Shown here piece after piece: positions 17,783-26,542 of a stretch of 64,000 bases of DNA. Under the pieces are notes generated by a model, which saw only the letters and a list, made by a program, of their open reading frames with translations, did not search any database and was not told where the DNA came from. Numbering within the stretch: position 1 is the first letter of the stretch; each line of letters starts with the position of its first letter. Location of the stretch: positions 310,001 to 374,000 of the forward strand of contig NZ_JAKJHW010000002.1 of NCBI RefSeq assembly GCF_021646685.1. Direction: 5' to 3'. Origin of the DNA: Pseudalkalibacillus salsuginis (GTDB lineage: Bacteria; Bacillota; Bacilli; Bacillales; Fictibacillaceae). Made by a program: the position numbers and the translations under genes.

Positions 17783-18184
17783 CTATTTAGCAGTTAACCA
17801 AGGATAAGAGTTCTTGACCAAATGTATTCCTCCCCAGAATAATATGAGAGCAAAAACCGGATGCAGAGCGATTATGTTTCCCATACCCGAGAATACATGG
17901 ATGGTCATATATTGAAGCAAAATCAATAGATACATTCCCAGGGATATCCATCTCAGTTTCCCGTTAATTTTTGCGATAAATGACAGCAGGAACATTCCAA
18001 GTGGGATGAATTCAAAATAACTGACAAAATCGGCGTGGATTTTCCAATTGCCCGTGTTTGAAAATAATGCAGAGCCAGCAATAAAGACTTGAAGCACGAT
18101 ACAAATCACCAAAACAATAGCTGATAAAGCATAAATGAATCTGACAGTCCGGCGAACCATTGGTGGAATCTTTAAAGAACCCAT
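17783..18184 (-). CDS. Four-helix membrane protein (DUF6220-like)
   Basis: 133 residues from ATG 18184, with AAAGGA upstream; a TTG at 18202 overlaps that site. Four hydrophobic segments, a His in TIHVFSGM and another in IALHPVFAL, which could be heme or metal ligands as in small cytochrome-b-like membrane proteins. It is the first gene of the small membrane operon ending at 17086. The family assignment is tentative. Confidence 0.6.
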   Translation of the reverse strand: MGSLKIPPMVRRTVRFIYALSAIVLVICIVLQVFIAGSALFSNTGNWKIHADFVSYFEFIPLGMFLLSFIAKINGKLRWISLGMYLLILLQYMTIHVFSGMGNIIALHPVFALILFWGGIHLVKNSYPWLTAK

Positions 18185-18295
18185 TACAACCCATCCTTTC
18201 AAAAATGATTTCTTTTAAAAGGATAAGGTACATTCCTAAAAATCTTCTAAACCATTTATTAAATAAACCTTAAGAATGGGCTTTATCCACTCTAC

Positions 18296-18452
18296 ATTGT
18301 TGATTTCTTTGAATCACTCCCTTACCGCGGGCAATCCGCCTCTTTGCTACTTGTACCGGGCGCCTGGCTCGCTTTTCCCGCAGGAATGTCGTGAATTTCG
18401 GTTTTAAAAAATCGCTATTGAAAAATCAACATCACGATTTAACAGCGGCTTA
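18296..18452. repeat. Dispersed intergenic repeat, family A, copy 2
   Basis: Shares with 5455-5695 the blocks TTGATTTTTnnATAG, CGAAATTC(A/G)CGACA, CGGGAAA(A)GCGAGCCA and CCGCGG(T/A)AAGGGAGTGA, with TGTTGATT at one end and ATCAACATCACGATTTAACA at the other. It is the shorter, probably less disturbed form. It fills most of the gap between the membrane operon and the response-regulator terminator. Confidence 0.65.
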
Positions 18453-18456
18453 GTAT

Positions 18457-18490
18457 ATAAAAAACCACAAGCAGCAAGAGTGCTTGTGGC
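18457..18490 (-). terminator. Intrinsic terminator of the two-component operon
   Basis: Stem CCACAAGCA (18465-18473)/TGCTTGTGG (18481-18489), followed on the minus strand by TTTTTTAT. Confidence 0.9.
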
Positions 18491-18506
18491 ATAACCGAAG
18501 TTTTCT

Positions 18507-19193
18507 TTATGCTTTGAAGCGGTATCCTGCTCCCCAAACCGTTTCGATGTATTGAGGGGTGGAAGGATCGGCTTCAATTTTTTCACGTAATTTCCGTATG
18601 TGGACGGTTACTGTCGTGATGTCCCCTATTGAGTCCAATCCCCAAATCCGATCAAATAGATGGTCTTTACTAAATACATGATCCGGATGACTGGCTAAAA
18701 ATAATAGCAAATCAAACTCTTTTGTAGTAAGGGAAATTTCTTTTTCGTTCATCCATACACGACGAGTATTTTTCTCAATCGTAAGGCCACGGAGCCGGAG
18801 TTCCTCCTTATTCCGATCTCTTCCTAAAAACCGTTCATACCTTGCAAGGTGCGCTTTAACCCTTGCAACCAGTTCACCGGGACTGAATGGTTTCACAATA
18901 AAATCGTCTGCTCCTAAACCGAGACCACGAATTTTATCAATATCCTCCTTCTTTGCGGTTACAAGCAGTATAGGAATATCCTTGGATGCCCTTATCTTTT
19001 TACAGAGTTCGAATCCATCTTTACCGGGCAGCATGATGTCAAGAATAATAAGGGAGTACTCCTCGTTGATGGCTTTTGTCAGCCCCTGATCACCGGTTGT
19101 TTCAATATCTGCCATAAAACCGTTAATTTCCAAATAGTCACGTTCAAGTTCTGCAATACTCACATCATCCTCGATAATCAACAGTCTATTCAT
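18507..19193 (-). CDS. OmpR/PhoB family response regulator
   Basis: 228 residues. N-terminal receiver domain (1-115) with acidic pair EDD near residue 8-10, phospho-acceptor Asp in LIILDIMLPGKDG (about residue 52) and conserved Lys in IVKPFSPGE (about 102). C-terminal winged-helix DNA-binding domain (about 130-228) with the wing motif VWGAGYRF. AAGGAGG precedes the ATG. It overlaps the upstream kinase gene by 8 bases, so the two are co-translated partners. The target genes are unknown. Confidence 0.95.
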   Translation of the reverse strand: MNRLLIIEDDVSIAELERDYLEINGFMADIETTGDQGLTKAINEEYSLIILDIMLPGKDGFELCKKIRASKDIPILLVTAKKEDIDKIRGLGLGADDFIVKPFSPGELVARVKAHLARYERFLGRDRNKEELRLRGLTIEKNTRRVWMNEKEISLTTKEFDLLLFLASHPDHVFSKDHLFDRIWGLDSIGDITTVTVHIRKLREKIEADPSTPQYIETVWGAGYRFKA

Positions 19194-20646
19194 TTTTTGC
19201 CTCCTTTCCCTTCACTTTTGGTAAGGTAAAATGGATACCTGTGCCTTCTCCAATTTTACTTTCAGCCCATACTTCCCCTTTATGATCTTCGATGATCCGC
19301 TTAACAATCGCGAGCCCTAGACCACTTCCGCCAGAACTCGTATTCCTGGATGGCTCTGCTCGATAAAAACGATCGAAAATGTAAGGTAGCGCATTGTCCG
19401 GGATACCAGAACCGTTATCAACAATCTGTACCATAACCTGATTTTGTTCCTCATTCAGGCGGATCGTGATGCACTTGTCGGGTTTATCCATATACTTCAA
19501 ACTATTATTGATGATGTTCGCAACCACCCGCTTTATTTTTTCCCGATCTGCCAGAACATGATAGGTTCGGTCATTGTCTGCTTGGAAAGAGAGTTCTACA
19601 CCATCCTGTTCCAGATCAAAGGCGAGCTCTTCCTTCAAGTCCAACAAAAACAAGCGGATATCCAATTCTTCGAAATCATAAGGCAACCGGTTCAAATCCA
19701 GTTTGGAATAATACGATAGTTCGTCAATCAAATAGTCCATATCATTTGCTTTTGTATAAATCGTTTTTAGATAACGATTCATTTTTTCAGGTGTATTGGC
19801 TACACCTTCCTGAATTCCTTCTATATACCCTTTTATCGATGTAATCGGTGTTTTGAGATCATGAGAGATATTGGCTACCAGTTCTTTTCGATTTTCTTCA
19901 TATTTCAATTGTACACGAATCGACTCTTTCAACTTTTTCCGCATATGATCGAATGTTCTAGAAAGCTCTCCCAATTCATCTTTTTTCTTGTTGACAATTT
20001 CAAAATCAAGGGCCCCTTCACTTATCCGATTAGAGGCTTTAATCAATTCATTGACCGGTTTGATTATGCTTCTTGACACCAAATAAGTGAGTAACCCGTT
20101 TGTTCCGATCAAAATCAGAAGAAGAATTCCGAACAACAACGGGAAAAACCCTCTGCCGAAGTTTCCTCCAGGATCCTGGAGAAGGAAAATCGTTCCCTCT
20201 GTACCGTTATCGAAGTAAAAGTCATATGACCTAAGACGATAATGTTCGCCGTCAATCCATTGAACTGGGCGTTGGAAGCTGTCATTACCGAAAGCAGGCA
20301 GGTCATTGACAGAGAGGTTTCCTAGCTCAGAAGAACGAAATAGGATTTTATTCTCCTTTCTTACGATCAAGGAAGAATGGTGTTTTGCCAGGTCCTCCTT
20401 AAATTTAATGAGTTGTTGTTGATCCTCCAACTGATCGGGAGATAGGGAAGCCAGTTTCTTCAGCTCATTAAATTCAAGATCGATTGTAGCCGTGTCAGTG
20501 CTCTCTTCATCATTCATCACAGACCAAAAATCGTTAAAGCCCCCAAATAAAAGCGAAATAACTAAAAAAACAGCTAAAATAAATAAAATGACAGGGATGA
20601 CGACCATTGCTATATTCGACAATATCAGTTTTCTTCGTATCGACAT
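19186..20646 (-). CDS. Membrane sensor histidine kinase
   Basis: 486 residues from ATG 20646 (GGAAGGAAGGA upstream; the longer frame to 20679 has no site). Order: helix 1 (about 8-33), extracytoplasmic sensor region of ~130 residues without a known domain, helix 2 (about 165-190), HAMP linker, dimerisation domain with the phospho-acceptor His in NISHDLKTPITS (about 260), then the ATPase domain with N-box NIINNSLKY, G1 VDNGSGIP and G2 GSGLGLAIV. It signals to the overlapping response regulator. The stimulus is unknown; the sequence resembles kinases sensing cell-envelope stress. Confidence 0.93.
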   Translation of the reverse strand: MSIRRKLILSNIAMVVIPVILFILAVFLVISLLFGGFNDFWSVMNDEESTDTATIDLEFNELKKLASLSPDQLEDQQQLIKFKEDLAKHHSSLIVRKENKILFRSSELGNLSVNDLPAFGNDSFQRPVQWIDGEHYRLRSYDFYFDNGTEGTIFLLQDPGGNFGRGFFPLLFGILLLILIGTNGLLTYLVSRSIIKPVNELIKASNRISEGALDFEIVNKKKDELGELSRTFDHMRKKLKESIRVQLKYEENRKELVANISHDLKTPITSIKGYIEGIQEGVANTPEKMNRYLKTIYTKANDMDYLIDELSYYSKLDLNRLPYDFEELDIRLFLLDLKEELAFDLEQDGVELSFQADNDRTYHVLADREKIKRVVANIINNSLKYMDKPDKCITIRLNEEQNQVMVQIVDNGSGIPDNALPYIFDRFYRAEPSRNTSSGGSGLGLAIVKRIIEDHKGEVWAESKIGEGTGIHFTLPKVKGKEAKNE

Positions 20647-20713
20647 GTATTCACCATCCTTCCTTCCATTCTGAACCAATCATATCCTAACCAACTGAAG
20701 GTTGCATCATACA

Positions 20714-20740
20714 GAAACACCGCTTCATCAGCGGTGTTCC
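20714..20740 (-). terminator. Hairpin after the SHOCT gene
   Basis: Perfect stem AACACCGCT (20716-20724)/AGCGGTGTT (20730-20738) with a five-base loop, only ten bases after the SHOCT gene stop. The following minus-strand T-run is short (TTTCTG), so termination may be partial and allow read-through into the kinase gene. Confidence 0.6.
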
Positions 20741-20747
20741 AAACAAA

Positions 20748-20957
20748 TCACTTCAAGTTTTCTTTGATTTTTTTAAACTCGCTTTCGTCAATTTCACCAT
20801 TGACATACCTTTTCTCAAGCATTTCCATTGCGTTATAAGATCCTCTACGGTAGCATCCTCCATTTCTCCTTAACAAAATGAGGCTCGTAACGAAAATCCC
20901 AATGAAAATAAAAAGGATCGGAAAAATGAACCATGGAAAGAAACCAGCATGATGCAT
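20748..20957 (-). CDS. Small SHOCT-domain membrane protein
   Basis: 69 residues from ATG 20957, which has AGGAGTG upstream; the frame extends further but without a site. One membrane helix (about 8-30), then a C-terminal SHOCT motif AMEMLEKRYVNGEIDESEFKKIKENL (about residues 43-68). SHOCT motifs are short helical tails found on many small membrane proteins and may mediate oligomerisation. It lies just upstream of the histidine kinase gene on the same strand. Confidence 0.8.
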   Translation of the reverse strand: MHHAGFFPWFIFPILFIFIGIFVTSLILLRRNGGCYRRGSYNAMEMLEKRYVNGEIDESEFKKIKENLK

Positions 20958-21054
20958 TTTAATCACTCCTGTGTGTAATATATTTTTACTATCACAGGAT
21001 ATCGAGCATTTCTTAACTCCACCTAGATTAAAGATTAATTTTTTCTTAACTTCA

Positions 21055-21879
21055 TCACGTATCAAACGGCTTTCCTTCGATTGCATCCATATACCGCTTT
21101 GCGGACCGTTGAACCGCTTCGTTTGCCTTTGTCTTCACGATTTTATGGAAGGCACTATAGATACGGTCGAACCCTAACGGCCTTACCCGGTTCGCAATAT
21201 CCTCTACTTTCCTGGCAGGCAGAGGGATCAGATTCGGATAGCTGTACATGAAGCTTACCCAGTTCTGATCAGCGACGACCTGGATAATGTCTCCCGTCAA
21301 CAGGACACCTTTTCCTGCGTTACCCTCCTTCCAATGGAGAACGGCGCCACCACTGAAATGACCTCCCAGGCGATGAAGTGTAATCCCGGATTTTAACTGC
21401 AGTTCCTCTCCTGACCAGAAGTGTATCCGCTCACTCGGTTCCATGACCCATTGCCGATCATCTCCATGGATGTAAATCGGCGCGTCAAATGCATGAGCCC
21501 ATTCAACCTGAGTGGAATAGTAATGTGGATGTGATAAAGCAATGGCATCGATTCCCCCTAGTTTTCCGATGGCTTTGATGGTCTTTTGATCAAGGTAGGT
21601 TATACAATCCCAAAGAACATTGAAACCATCCTCTCTTACAAGGTAAGCCGTCTGTCCGATTCCAAAGCCCGGGGTAGTCTTAATACTGTACAAATTCTCT
21701 TCTTCTTGTTCAATTTCATTTTTGTAACCTCTGCTCTCGATCATTGTGTAAAGCGTGGTCCAGTCCTGTCCTTTCGGATTCACATATTGCCGCTCTTCAC
21801 GGCATATCGGGCAACTTTCCGGTTCGTGTGTACTTTCAGGATACTGGACGCCACATGTCGTACAAATGAATTTACTCAT
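21055..21879 (-). CDS. Rubredoxin-like zinc ribbon plus metallo-beta-lactamase fold protein
   Basis: 274 residues. N-terminal CTTC and CPIC pairs (about 6-9 and 23-26) form a small zinc ribbon. The rest is a metallo-beta-lactamase fold: LSHPHYYS replaces the usual HxHxDH motif (the Asp and third His are changed to Tyr and Ser), while GGHFSGG, LTGD and a C-terminal SAFHK His are kept. The loss suggests only one metal site is complete, or a changed role. Such variants occur in Bacillus. It is a neighbour of the two-component genes. The reaction is unknown. Confidence 0.8.
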   Translation of the reverse strand: MSKFICTTCGVQYPESTHEPESCPICREERQYVNPKGQDWTTLYTMIESRGYKNEIEQEEENLYSIKTTPGFGIGQTAYLVREDGFNVLWDCITYLDQKTIKAIGKLGGIDAIALSHPHYYSTQVEWAHAFDAPIYIHGDDRQWVMEPSERIHFWSGEELQLKSGITLHRLGGHFSGGAVLHWKEGNAGKGVLLTGDIIQVVADQNWVSFMYSYPNLIPLPARKVEDIANRVRPLGFDRIYSAFHKIVKTKANEAVQRSAKRYMDAIEGKPFDT

Positions 21880-22128
21880 TACATATCTCTCCCTTTTTCT
21901 TTCCTCTTTCTTCTATCCTAATCAATCAACCAGGAAGGAAAAACGAGCAAAGGTTTGAAACTGAAGTAAGACTTTTGATGTAATCCTATTGAAAAACGAG
22001 GATTTGGTTTTAAAATCCATGTAGATTGGGAAACCATACAACAGGCATCCTAAAAATAATCTATTATTCCGTTTTCATAGATAGGTGCAAGGTAAAGATA
22101 CAGCCTGCATTTCAGGAGGTGAACTTCT

Positions 22129-22734
22129 ATGTTGGAGGAGCTGAAAGAGGCAAAGATCATCCCAGTGTTGCGGAACATGCCCGATGACCATCTTTCAGAG
22201 ATTGTGCAAGCATTGGTTGACAGCGGTGCTAAAGCGATTGAAATTACTTTGGATGAACCCAACGGTATAAACAAAATCAAAAAGATCAAGAAAGAGTTTC
22301 CAGACTTGCTGATTGGAGCGGGAACCGTGTTCTCTATTGACGATGCAGAGGATGCCATCAAAGCGAAAGCCGACTTTCTGGTTTCACCGATCATGGTGAA
22401 AGAAGTCCTTTATTTTGCGAACAACCGCCATACTTTGTACATCCCAGGCGTCTTCACACCTACAGAAATGGTTCATGCGACGATCCAGGGAGCATCTATG
22501 GTCAATATATTTCCGGCTTCTGCTCTAGGACCTTCGTTTATCGCAGCCGTATTGGAACCGTTCGATGATATCCCCCTCATGTGTTCAAGTGAAGAAAATG
22601 TTGAGGATTATATGAATGCTGGAGCAGAGGTGATCAGAATAGATCGAAACCTGATCACCGAAGAAATGCTTGAAAACCAAGAATGGGCCCTTCTCAAAGA
22701 ACGATTCCGACTGTATGTGAATCGTGTCAACTAA
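22129..22734 (+). CDS. KDPG/KHG aldolase-family protein lacking the Schiff-base lysine
   Basis: 201 residues, about the usual length of the 2-keto-3-deoxy-6-phosphogluconate aldolase family. The TIM-barrel core is recognisable: EITLDE (38-43), GAGTVFS (64-70), SPIMVKE, PGVFTPTEM. However, the catalytic Lys of the (V/F)K(L/F)FPA motif is Asn in MVNIFPAS (N126), and the phosphate-binding PTGG is MCSSEE (151-156). The codon is AAT, so this is not a misread. The classic aldol cleavage is therefore unlikely. AGGAGGTG precedes the ATG. No sugar-acid genes are nearby. Confidence 0.85.
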   Translation: MLEELKEAKIIPVLRNMPDDHLSEIVQALVDSGAKAIEITLDEPNGINKIKKIKKEFPDLLIGAGTVFSIDDAEDAIKAKADFLVSPIMVKEVLYFANNRHTLYIPGVFTPTEMVHATIQGASMVNIFPASALGPSFIAAVLEPFDDIPLMCSSEENVEDYMNAGAEVIRIDRNLITEEMLENQEWALLKERFRLYVNRVN

Positions 22735-22750
22735 CCGATTCATACCAACA

Positions 22751-22798
22751 TGCTATGGGACTGGAGGACTCAAACCCGCCACCCCAGTTCCATAGTCA
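22751..22798 (+). terminator. Candidate terminator hairpin after the aldolase-like gene
   Basis: Stem CTATGGGACTGG (22753-22764)/CCAGTTCCATAG (22784-22795), with one mismatch, followed by TCATTTCTCTTT. The T-run is interrupted. Confidence 0.5.
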
Positions 22799-22809
22799 TT
22801 TCTCTTTAT

Positions 22810-23154
22810 TCAATTTCCTGAAGCGACCGCAAATGGGACTTCCTTTTCATTACTGAACGCTACTATCTTTTCGTAGTACTTATCAAGGTTTATTTTGTAT
22901 AACAATTGATGGTCAAGCTGGTTGTTTGAATAATCCCTGGTTCCCTTTTCGGCATAATAGATTTCTAAGGTGTCACCTTCGCATTTGACAGTGAAATTTT
23001 TAATGTAAGCCGCCTCTTCCCCCTGGTCCATATTCGCAGCATTCAAAAATACGTAAACTGCCTCCTTTTTATCAAAGAAAAGATGTACGCCATTTTGTTC
23101 ATCGACTTGATCAATGAACTTCTGAACATCTTTATGTATACTCGGCATCTTCAC
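22810..23154 (-). CDS. Uncharacterised small soluble protein
   Basis: 114 residues from GTG 23154, or ATG 23148 two codons on. Mixed alpha/beta composition, acidic, no transmembrane helix or signal. The central part (VHLFFDKKEAVYVFLNA, then DTLEIYY) suggests alternating strands. There is no strong ribosome site in view. I do not recognise the family, and no neighbour suggests a role. Confidence 0.55.
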   Translation of the reverse strand: MKMPSIHKDVQKFIDQVDEQNGVHLFFDKKEAVYVFLNAANMDQGEEAAYIKNFTVKCEGDTLEIYYAEKGTRDYSNNQLDHQLLYKINLDKYYEKIVAFSNEKEVPFAVASGN

Positions 23155-23402
23155 TTCAAAAAAAGAAAGCTCTTTATTACAACCAGTAGAATACCATAAA
23201 CACCATGAATAACATTACCTTTCTCACTTACCACCTCTAAACAGAACTATGCTTCTCCCATATTTTAGTACAAATGAAACCCGCATCGTAAATTGGATAC
23301 GGGTCTTGTATGGCTCTATTCTGGTTATATTGCATGATAAAGTGTTCCGAATCCTTACATCCACTATTAAAACGCAAATCGCTATTCATATGAAATTCCA
23401 TG

Positions 23403-23575
23403 TCAAATTGATAAAGGCGGCAAGGTCTTCCCTGTTTCGAGTAGACTTTTCAAGTTGCTTAAAATCGCTGGCCATCCATTGTTCAACCCTACGAAAGTAA
23501 CCTCTACCTCTACTATGTCACCAGGATGAAGATTTTCGTGTCTAAGTGTCAATTTCACAGTCGAGCCCGGACCTC
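23403..23575 (-). pseudogene. C-terminal remnant of an SRPBCC/AHSA1-type protein
   Basis: A short minus-strand frame translates to VKLTLRHENLHPGD and later GWPAILSNLKSLLETG before a TGA at 23403-23405. The pattern LTLRHE-x(n)-GW-x(2)-L-x(3)-L-x(2)-L-L-E is the C-terminal end of the AHSA1/SRPBCC family, whose intact member occurs at 62975. An in-frame stop lies just before the fragment and no N-terminal part is present, so it is a decayed gene. Confidence 0.6.
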
Positions 23576-23589
23576 AAGAGGTGAGACCT

Positions 23590-24660
23590 TTACAACTTGC
23601 TTTTGGTCTTTTTTGCTTCTGAAATGATTTCCTTGACGATTTCATCAGCTGTCTGGCCATTTTTGATGAGCCTGTTACCCTGGCCTGACCAGAGTGACAT
23701 GTACCCTGCTTTCCCTTGCCGTTTGGCAGCAGCACGGATTTCTTTCGTGATAAAGTTCTGAATCGGATAGGTGAGCGGTTCGATTTCGTTCAGTTTTAAA
23801 AATTCCATAAATCGATTTCGGATCGCGCGAGCAGGTCTTCCAGAAAAAGCCGTTGTAATTTCCGTACTTTCTTCATCTGAATCGAGCAATGCTTTTTTAT
23901 AAGCGGGATCGGCACTGCTCTCGACTGCATTCAAAAAACGGGTTCCTAGCTGTATACCATCTGCTCCTAACGCACGTGCTGCGACAAGACCCCTCCCATC
24001 CATGATCCCGCCAGCCGCAATGACAGGAATCGATACATGATCCACAACCTGAGGGATGAGCGCCAATGTTCCGATGTTAGCTCCCCTTCTATTTTCCATC
24101 TCGAACGTTCCGCGATGCCCTCCAGCTTCCCCGCCCTGGGCAACGACCGCATCAACCCCGACTTTTTCTGCTTTAATCGCTTCTTTTACGGTTGTCACCA
24201 TCGTTACCAGATTGAGTCCCTGCCCATGGGCACGGTTCACTTGGTTTTGGGTCGGTACTCCGAATGTGGTAGAGATCACCGGCACCTTCTCTTCTATCAA
24301 GATATCAAACTGTTTTTCATAGTGATCTGTAACTTCAGGTTGTTCTGCAGACGGAGAAATACCCAGTTCTTCATAGATCGGCATAAGATTTTCTTGGACA
24401 GCAGTTGTACGGGAGTCTTCCTTTTCCATCTTTACCCGAAATAGATTTACAGAAAAAGGCCGGTCGGTCCGCTCCCGGATTTTCCGGATCGCATCCCTTG
24501 TTGCGTCAGGCGTCAAGTAACCAGCACCCAAAGTGCCGAGTCCCCCAGCATTGGAGACTGCAGCAACAAGTTCGGGTGTCGTAATTCCGCCAGCCATCCC
24601 CGCCTGAATAATCGGATATTCAATGGCAAAAAGTGAACAGATTTCAGTTCGTAAGTTCAT
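23590..24660 (-). CDS. Nitronate monooxygenase / 2-nitropropane dioxygenase family
   Basis: 356 residues from ATG 24660, with AAGGA upstream; the frame is open to 24753 but the extra 31 codons have no site and do not fit the family. FMN-binding TIM barrel: PIIQAGMAGG at residues 16-25, AAVSNAGGLGTLG, VAQGGEAGGHRG (with the catalytic His region), VIAAGGIMDGRG, and ADGIQLGTRF. These enzymes oxidise nitronates, and close homologues in fatty-acid synthesis act as enoyl-ACP reductases; without the FabK context the former is favoured. Cytosolic and monocistronic. Confidence 0.9.
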   Translation of the reverse strand: MNLRTEICSLFAIEYPIIQAGMAGGITTPELVAAVSNAGGLGTLGAGYLTPDATRDAIRKIRERTDRPFSVNLFRVKMEKEDSRTTAVQENLMPIYEELGISPSAEQPEVTDHYEKQFDILIEEKVPVISTTFGVPTQNQVNRAHGQGLNLVTMVTTVKEAIKAEKVGVDAVVAQGGEAGGHRGTFEMENRRGANIGTLALIPQVVDHVSIPVIAAGGIMDGRGLVAARALGADGIQLGTRFLNAVESSADPAYKKALLDSDEESTEITTAFSGRPARAIRNRFMEFLKLNEIEPLTYPIQNFITKEIRAAAKRQGKAGYMSLWSGQGNRLIKNGQTADEIVKEIISEAKKTKSKL

Positions 24661-25165
24661 CATTCTCATCCTTTTCCGTAGGTTTTCGAACTCGTGAAAA
24701 TAATCCTGAAAGTGTGCGATTAACTCTTTTTTCCTATGATGAGAGCTAGTCACCGAAATTAATCTATAAATCCGACATCTAAATCATAGCGGCTGGCAGC
24801 AAAAGGACTATGATGAATAACAAATATAATTTCCAGATAAAAGCTCAAGCCATTCGTTCGTGTAGAACTGTCGAGCAATGAACAGGCCAATGATTGGCAG
24901 GATAAGAAGCCCGGTTAGTGAGAACCTTTTCTCATTCGATATCGTCTTGTTAGACTTGATCGATTCTCCTCTATTATTTACGAATGATCAGTGTATGCAG
25001 GAGCATAAAAGCTATTGTACAAATGATATCACCTTAGGGACCCGAATTCACGTGATAAAACTCCTTCATACATGAACATACGCTTGAAGATTAATCCTTC
25101 AAGCGATCTTCTAAAACGAGGAAACGGTAATTTGCAGATGATGTATGAGAAAGATGATTTGGCAA
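24661..25165. other. Intergenic stretch, mostly empty
   Basis: Apart from the remnant at 24808-24960, I see a perfect hairpin CGCTTGAAG/CTTCAAGCG at about 25081-25105 with no T-run. No intact gene. Confidence 0.4.
24808..24960 (-). pseudogene. Possible remnant of a small membrane-protein gene with lost start codon
   Basis: A minus-strand frame (open from an ATC at 24960 to TAG at 24808) encodes ATC-AAG-TCT-AAC followed by RFSLTGLLILPIIGLFIAR, one clear membrane helix. AGAGGAG sits five bases before the ATC, where an ATG would be expected, and no ATG, GTG or TTG follows in frame. A single G-to-C change could have removed the start. Alternatively it is chance. Confidence 0.25.
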
Positions 25166-25206
25166 AAAACGAAATCCCTCCTAACGGTCACCTTAAGAGG
25201 GATTTT
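25160..25206 (-). terminator. Intrinsic terminator of xpt-pbuX
   Basis: Stem AAATCCCTC (25172-25180)/GAGGGATTT (25197-25205), followed on the minus strand by CGTTTTTTGCC. Confidence 0.85.
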
Positions 25207-25228
25207 CATCTGTATGGATTTAATTCAA

Positions 25229-26542
25229 TCAGCCTGCTTTATGGTTTAGATTTTCAGACTCAGCTATATCTACTTTCGTTTTTGGACCGAAATTAAAGAC
25301 CATGTTCAAGACGATCGCTACTAGGCTTCCTGCTACAATTCCGTTATCCGTAAAGATTTGGAATCCCTGCGGCAACTGGTCGAACAAGGTCGGGGATACA
25401 GTGACCCCAAGACCGACACCTACGGAACAAGCAATGATCAAAAGATTCTCATGATGATCCAGGTCAACATTGCTTCCTAGCATTTTAATCCCTGTCGAGA
25501 CGACCATGCCAAACATGGCAATGGTAGCTCCACCTAGTACAGGCGTTGGAATCAAGGTCGTAAATGCTGCCACTTTCGGAATAAGGCCAAGCACGACTAA
25601 TATGCCGCCAGCAGTAAAGATCACATTTCTCGTCTTCACATTCGTCATTTGAACAAGTCCGACGTTTTGAGAGTATGTCGTATAGGGGAATGCGTTGAAA
25701 ATACCACCTAATAGAACGGCTAATCCTTCCGCACGGTATCCCTTGGACAAATCATCCGATGAAATCTCTTTCCCACAAATTTTTCCTAATGCTAGAAAGA
25801 CGCCGGTGGATTCGATAATAGTGACGGTCGCTACTAACAACATCGTGAGAACTGCAGAAAATTCGAATGTCGGTAATCCGAAATAGAATGGCTTGACCAT
25901 ATGGAACCAAGAAGCTTCTGCAATCGATGCAAAATCAACTTTCCCCATGAAAGAAGCAACGATCGTACCGACAATCAGACTCATCAAAATCGAAACCGTG
26001 CGAAGAAATCCTTTTAAAAAACGGTTCATCAATATGATCAGAGCCAGTACTCCAAACGATAATGCAAGATTATCCAGACTTCCGAAATCTGGGCTTCCTT
26101 GACCACCGCCCATGTCCGTTATCGCGACCGGGATAAGTGTAATGCCGATGACAGTAACAACTGATCCTGTAACGACAGGTGGAAAGAATCGAACCAGTTT
26201 CCCAAAAAATCCAGCAAACAATACGACGAATATACCTGATAGAATGATAGCTCCATAAATCGCTGAAATGCCATGTTCACTTCCGATCGCAATCATCGGC
26301 CCGACTGCAGTAAACGTACAGCCTAAGACAACCGGAAGCCCGATACCGAAAAAACGGTTTTTCCAAACCATCAACAACGTTGCCAAACCACAAGTGAATA
26401 AATCGATCGAAACGAGATAAGCCAACTGTTCAGCTGAAAGTTTCAATGCTCCCCCAACAATGAGTGGTACAATGACTGCACCAGCATACATGGCCAGTAC
26501 ATGTTGAAACCCTAATGAGAAAATTTTAGATGGACGTTGCAT
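25229..26542 (-). CDS. pbuX: Xanthine permease (NCS2 family)
   Basis: 437 residues from ATG 26542, which has GGAGAAG upstream and overlaps the end of xpt by 17 bases. A 12-14-helix nucleobase:cation symporter-2 permease; the N-terminal [20 protein letters not shown], the substrate-region Glu in [14 protein letters not shown] (about 245) and [19 protein letters not shown] motif are typical of xanthine/uric acid permeases. In B. subtilis PbuX imports xanthine and is co-regulated with Xpt by the same riboswitch, as here. Membrane location. Confidence 0.95.
   Translation of the reverse strand: MQRPSKIFSLGFQHVLAMYAGAVIVPLIVGGALKLSAEQLAYLVSIDLFTCGLATLLMVWKNRFFGIGLPVVLGCTFTAVGPMIAIGSEHGISAIYGAIILSGIFVVLFAGFFGKLVRFFPPVVTGSVVTVIGITLIPVAITDMGGGQGSPDFGSLDNLALSFGVLALIILMNRFLKGFLRTVSILMSLIVGTIVASFMGKVDFASIAEASWFHMVKPFYFGLPTFEFSAVLTMLLVATVTIIESTGVFLALGKICGKEISSDDLSKGYRAEGLAVLLGGIFNAFPYTTYSQNVGLVQMTNVKTRNVIFTAGGILVVLGLIPKVAAFTTLIPTPVLGGATIAMFGMVVSTGIKMLGSNVDLDHHENLLIIACSVGVGLGVTVSPTLFDQLPQGFQIFTDNGIVAGSLVAIVLNMVFNFGPKTKVDIAESENLNHKAG

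Noticed and set aside
23249-23500. Plus-strand frame next to the nitronate monooxygenase
   Set aside because: It is antisense to the AHSA1 remnant and lacks a ribosome site.
25072-25296. Plus-strand frame overlapping the end of pbuX
   Set aside because: It runs through the pbuX terminator and into the pbuX coding strand.
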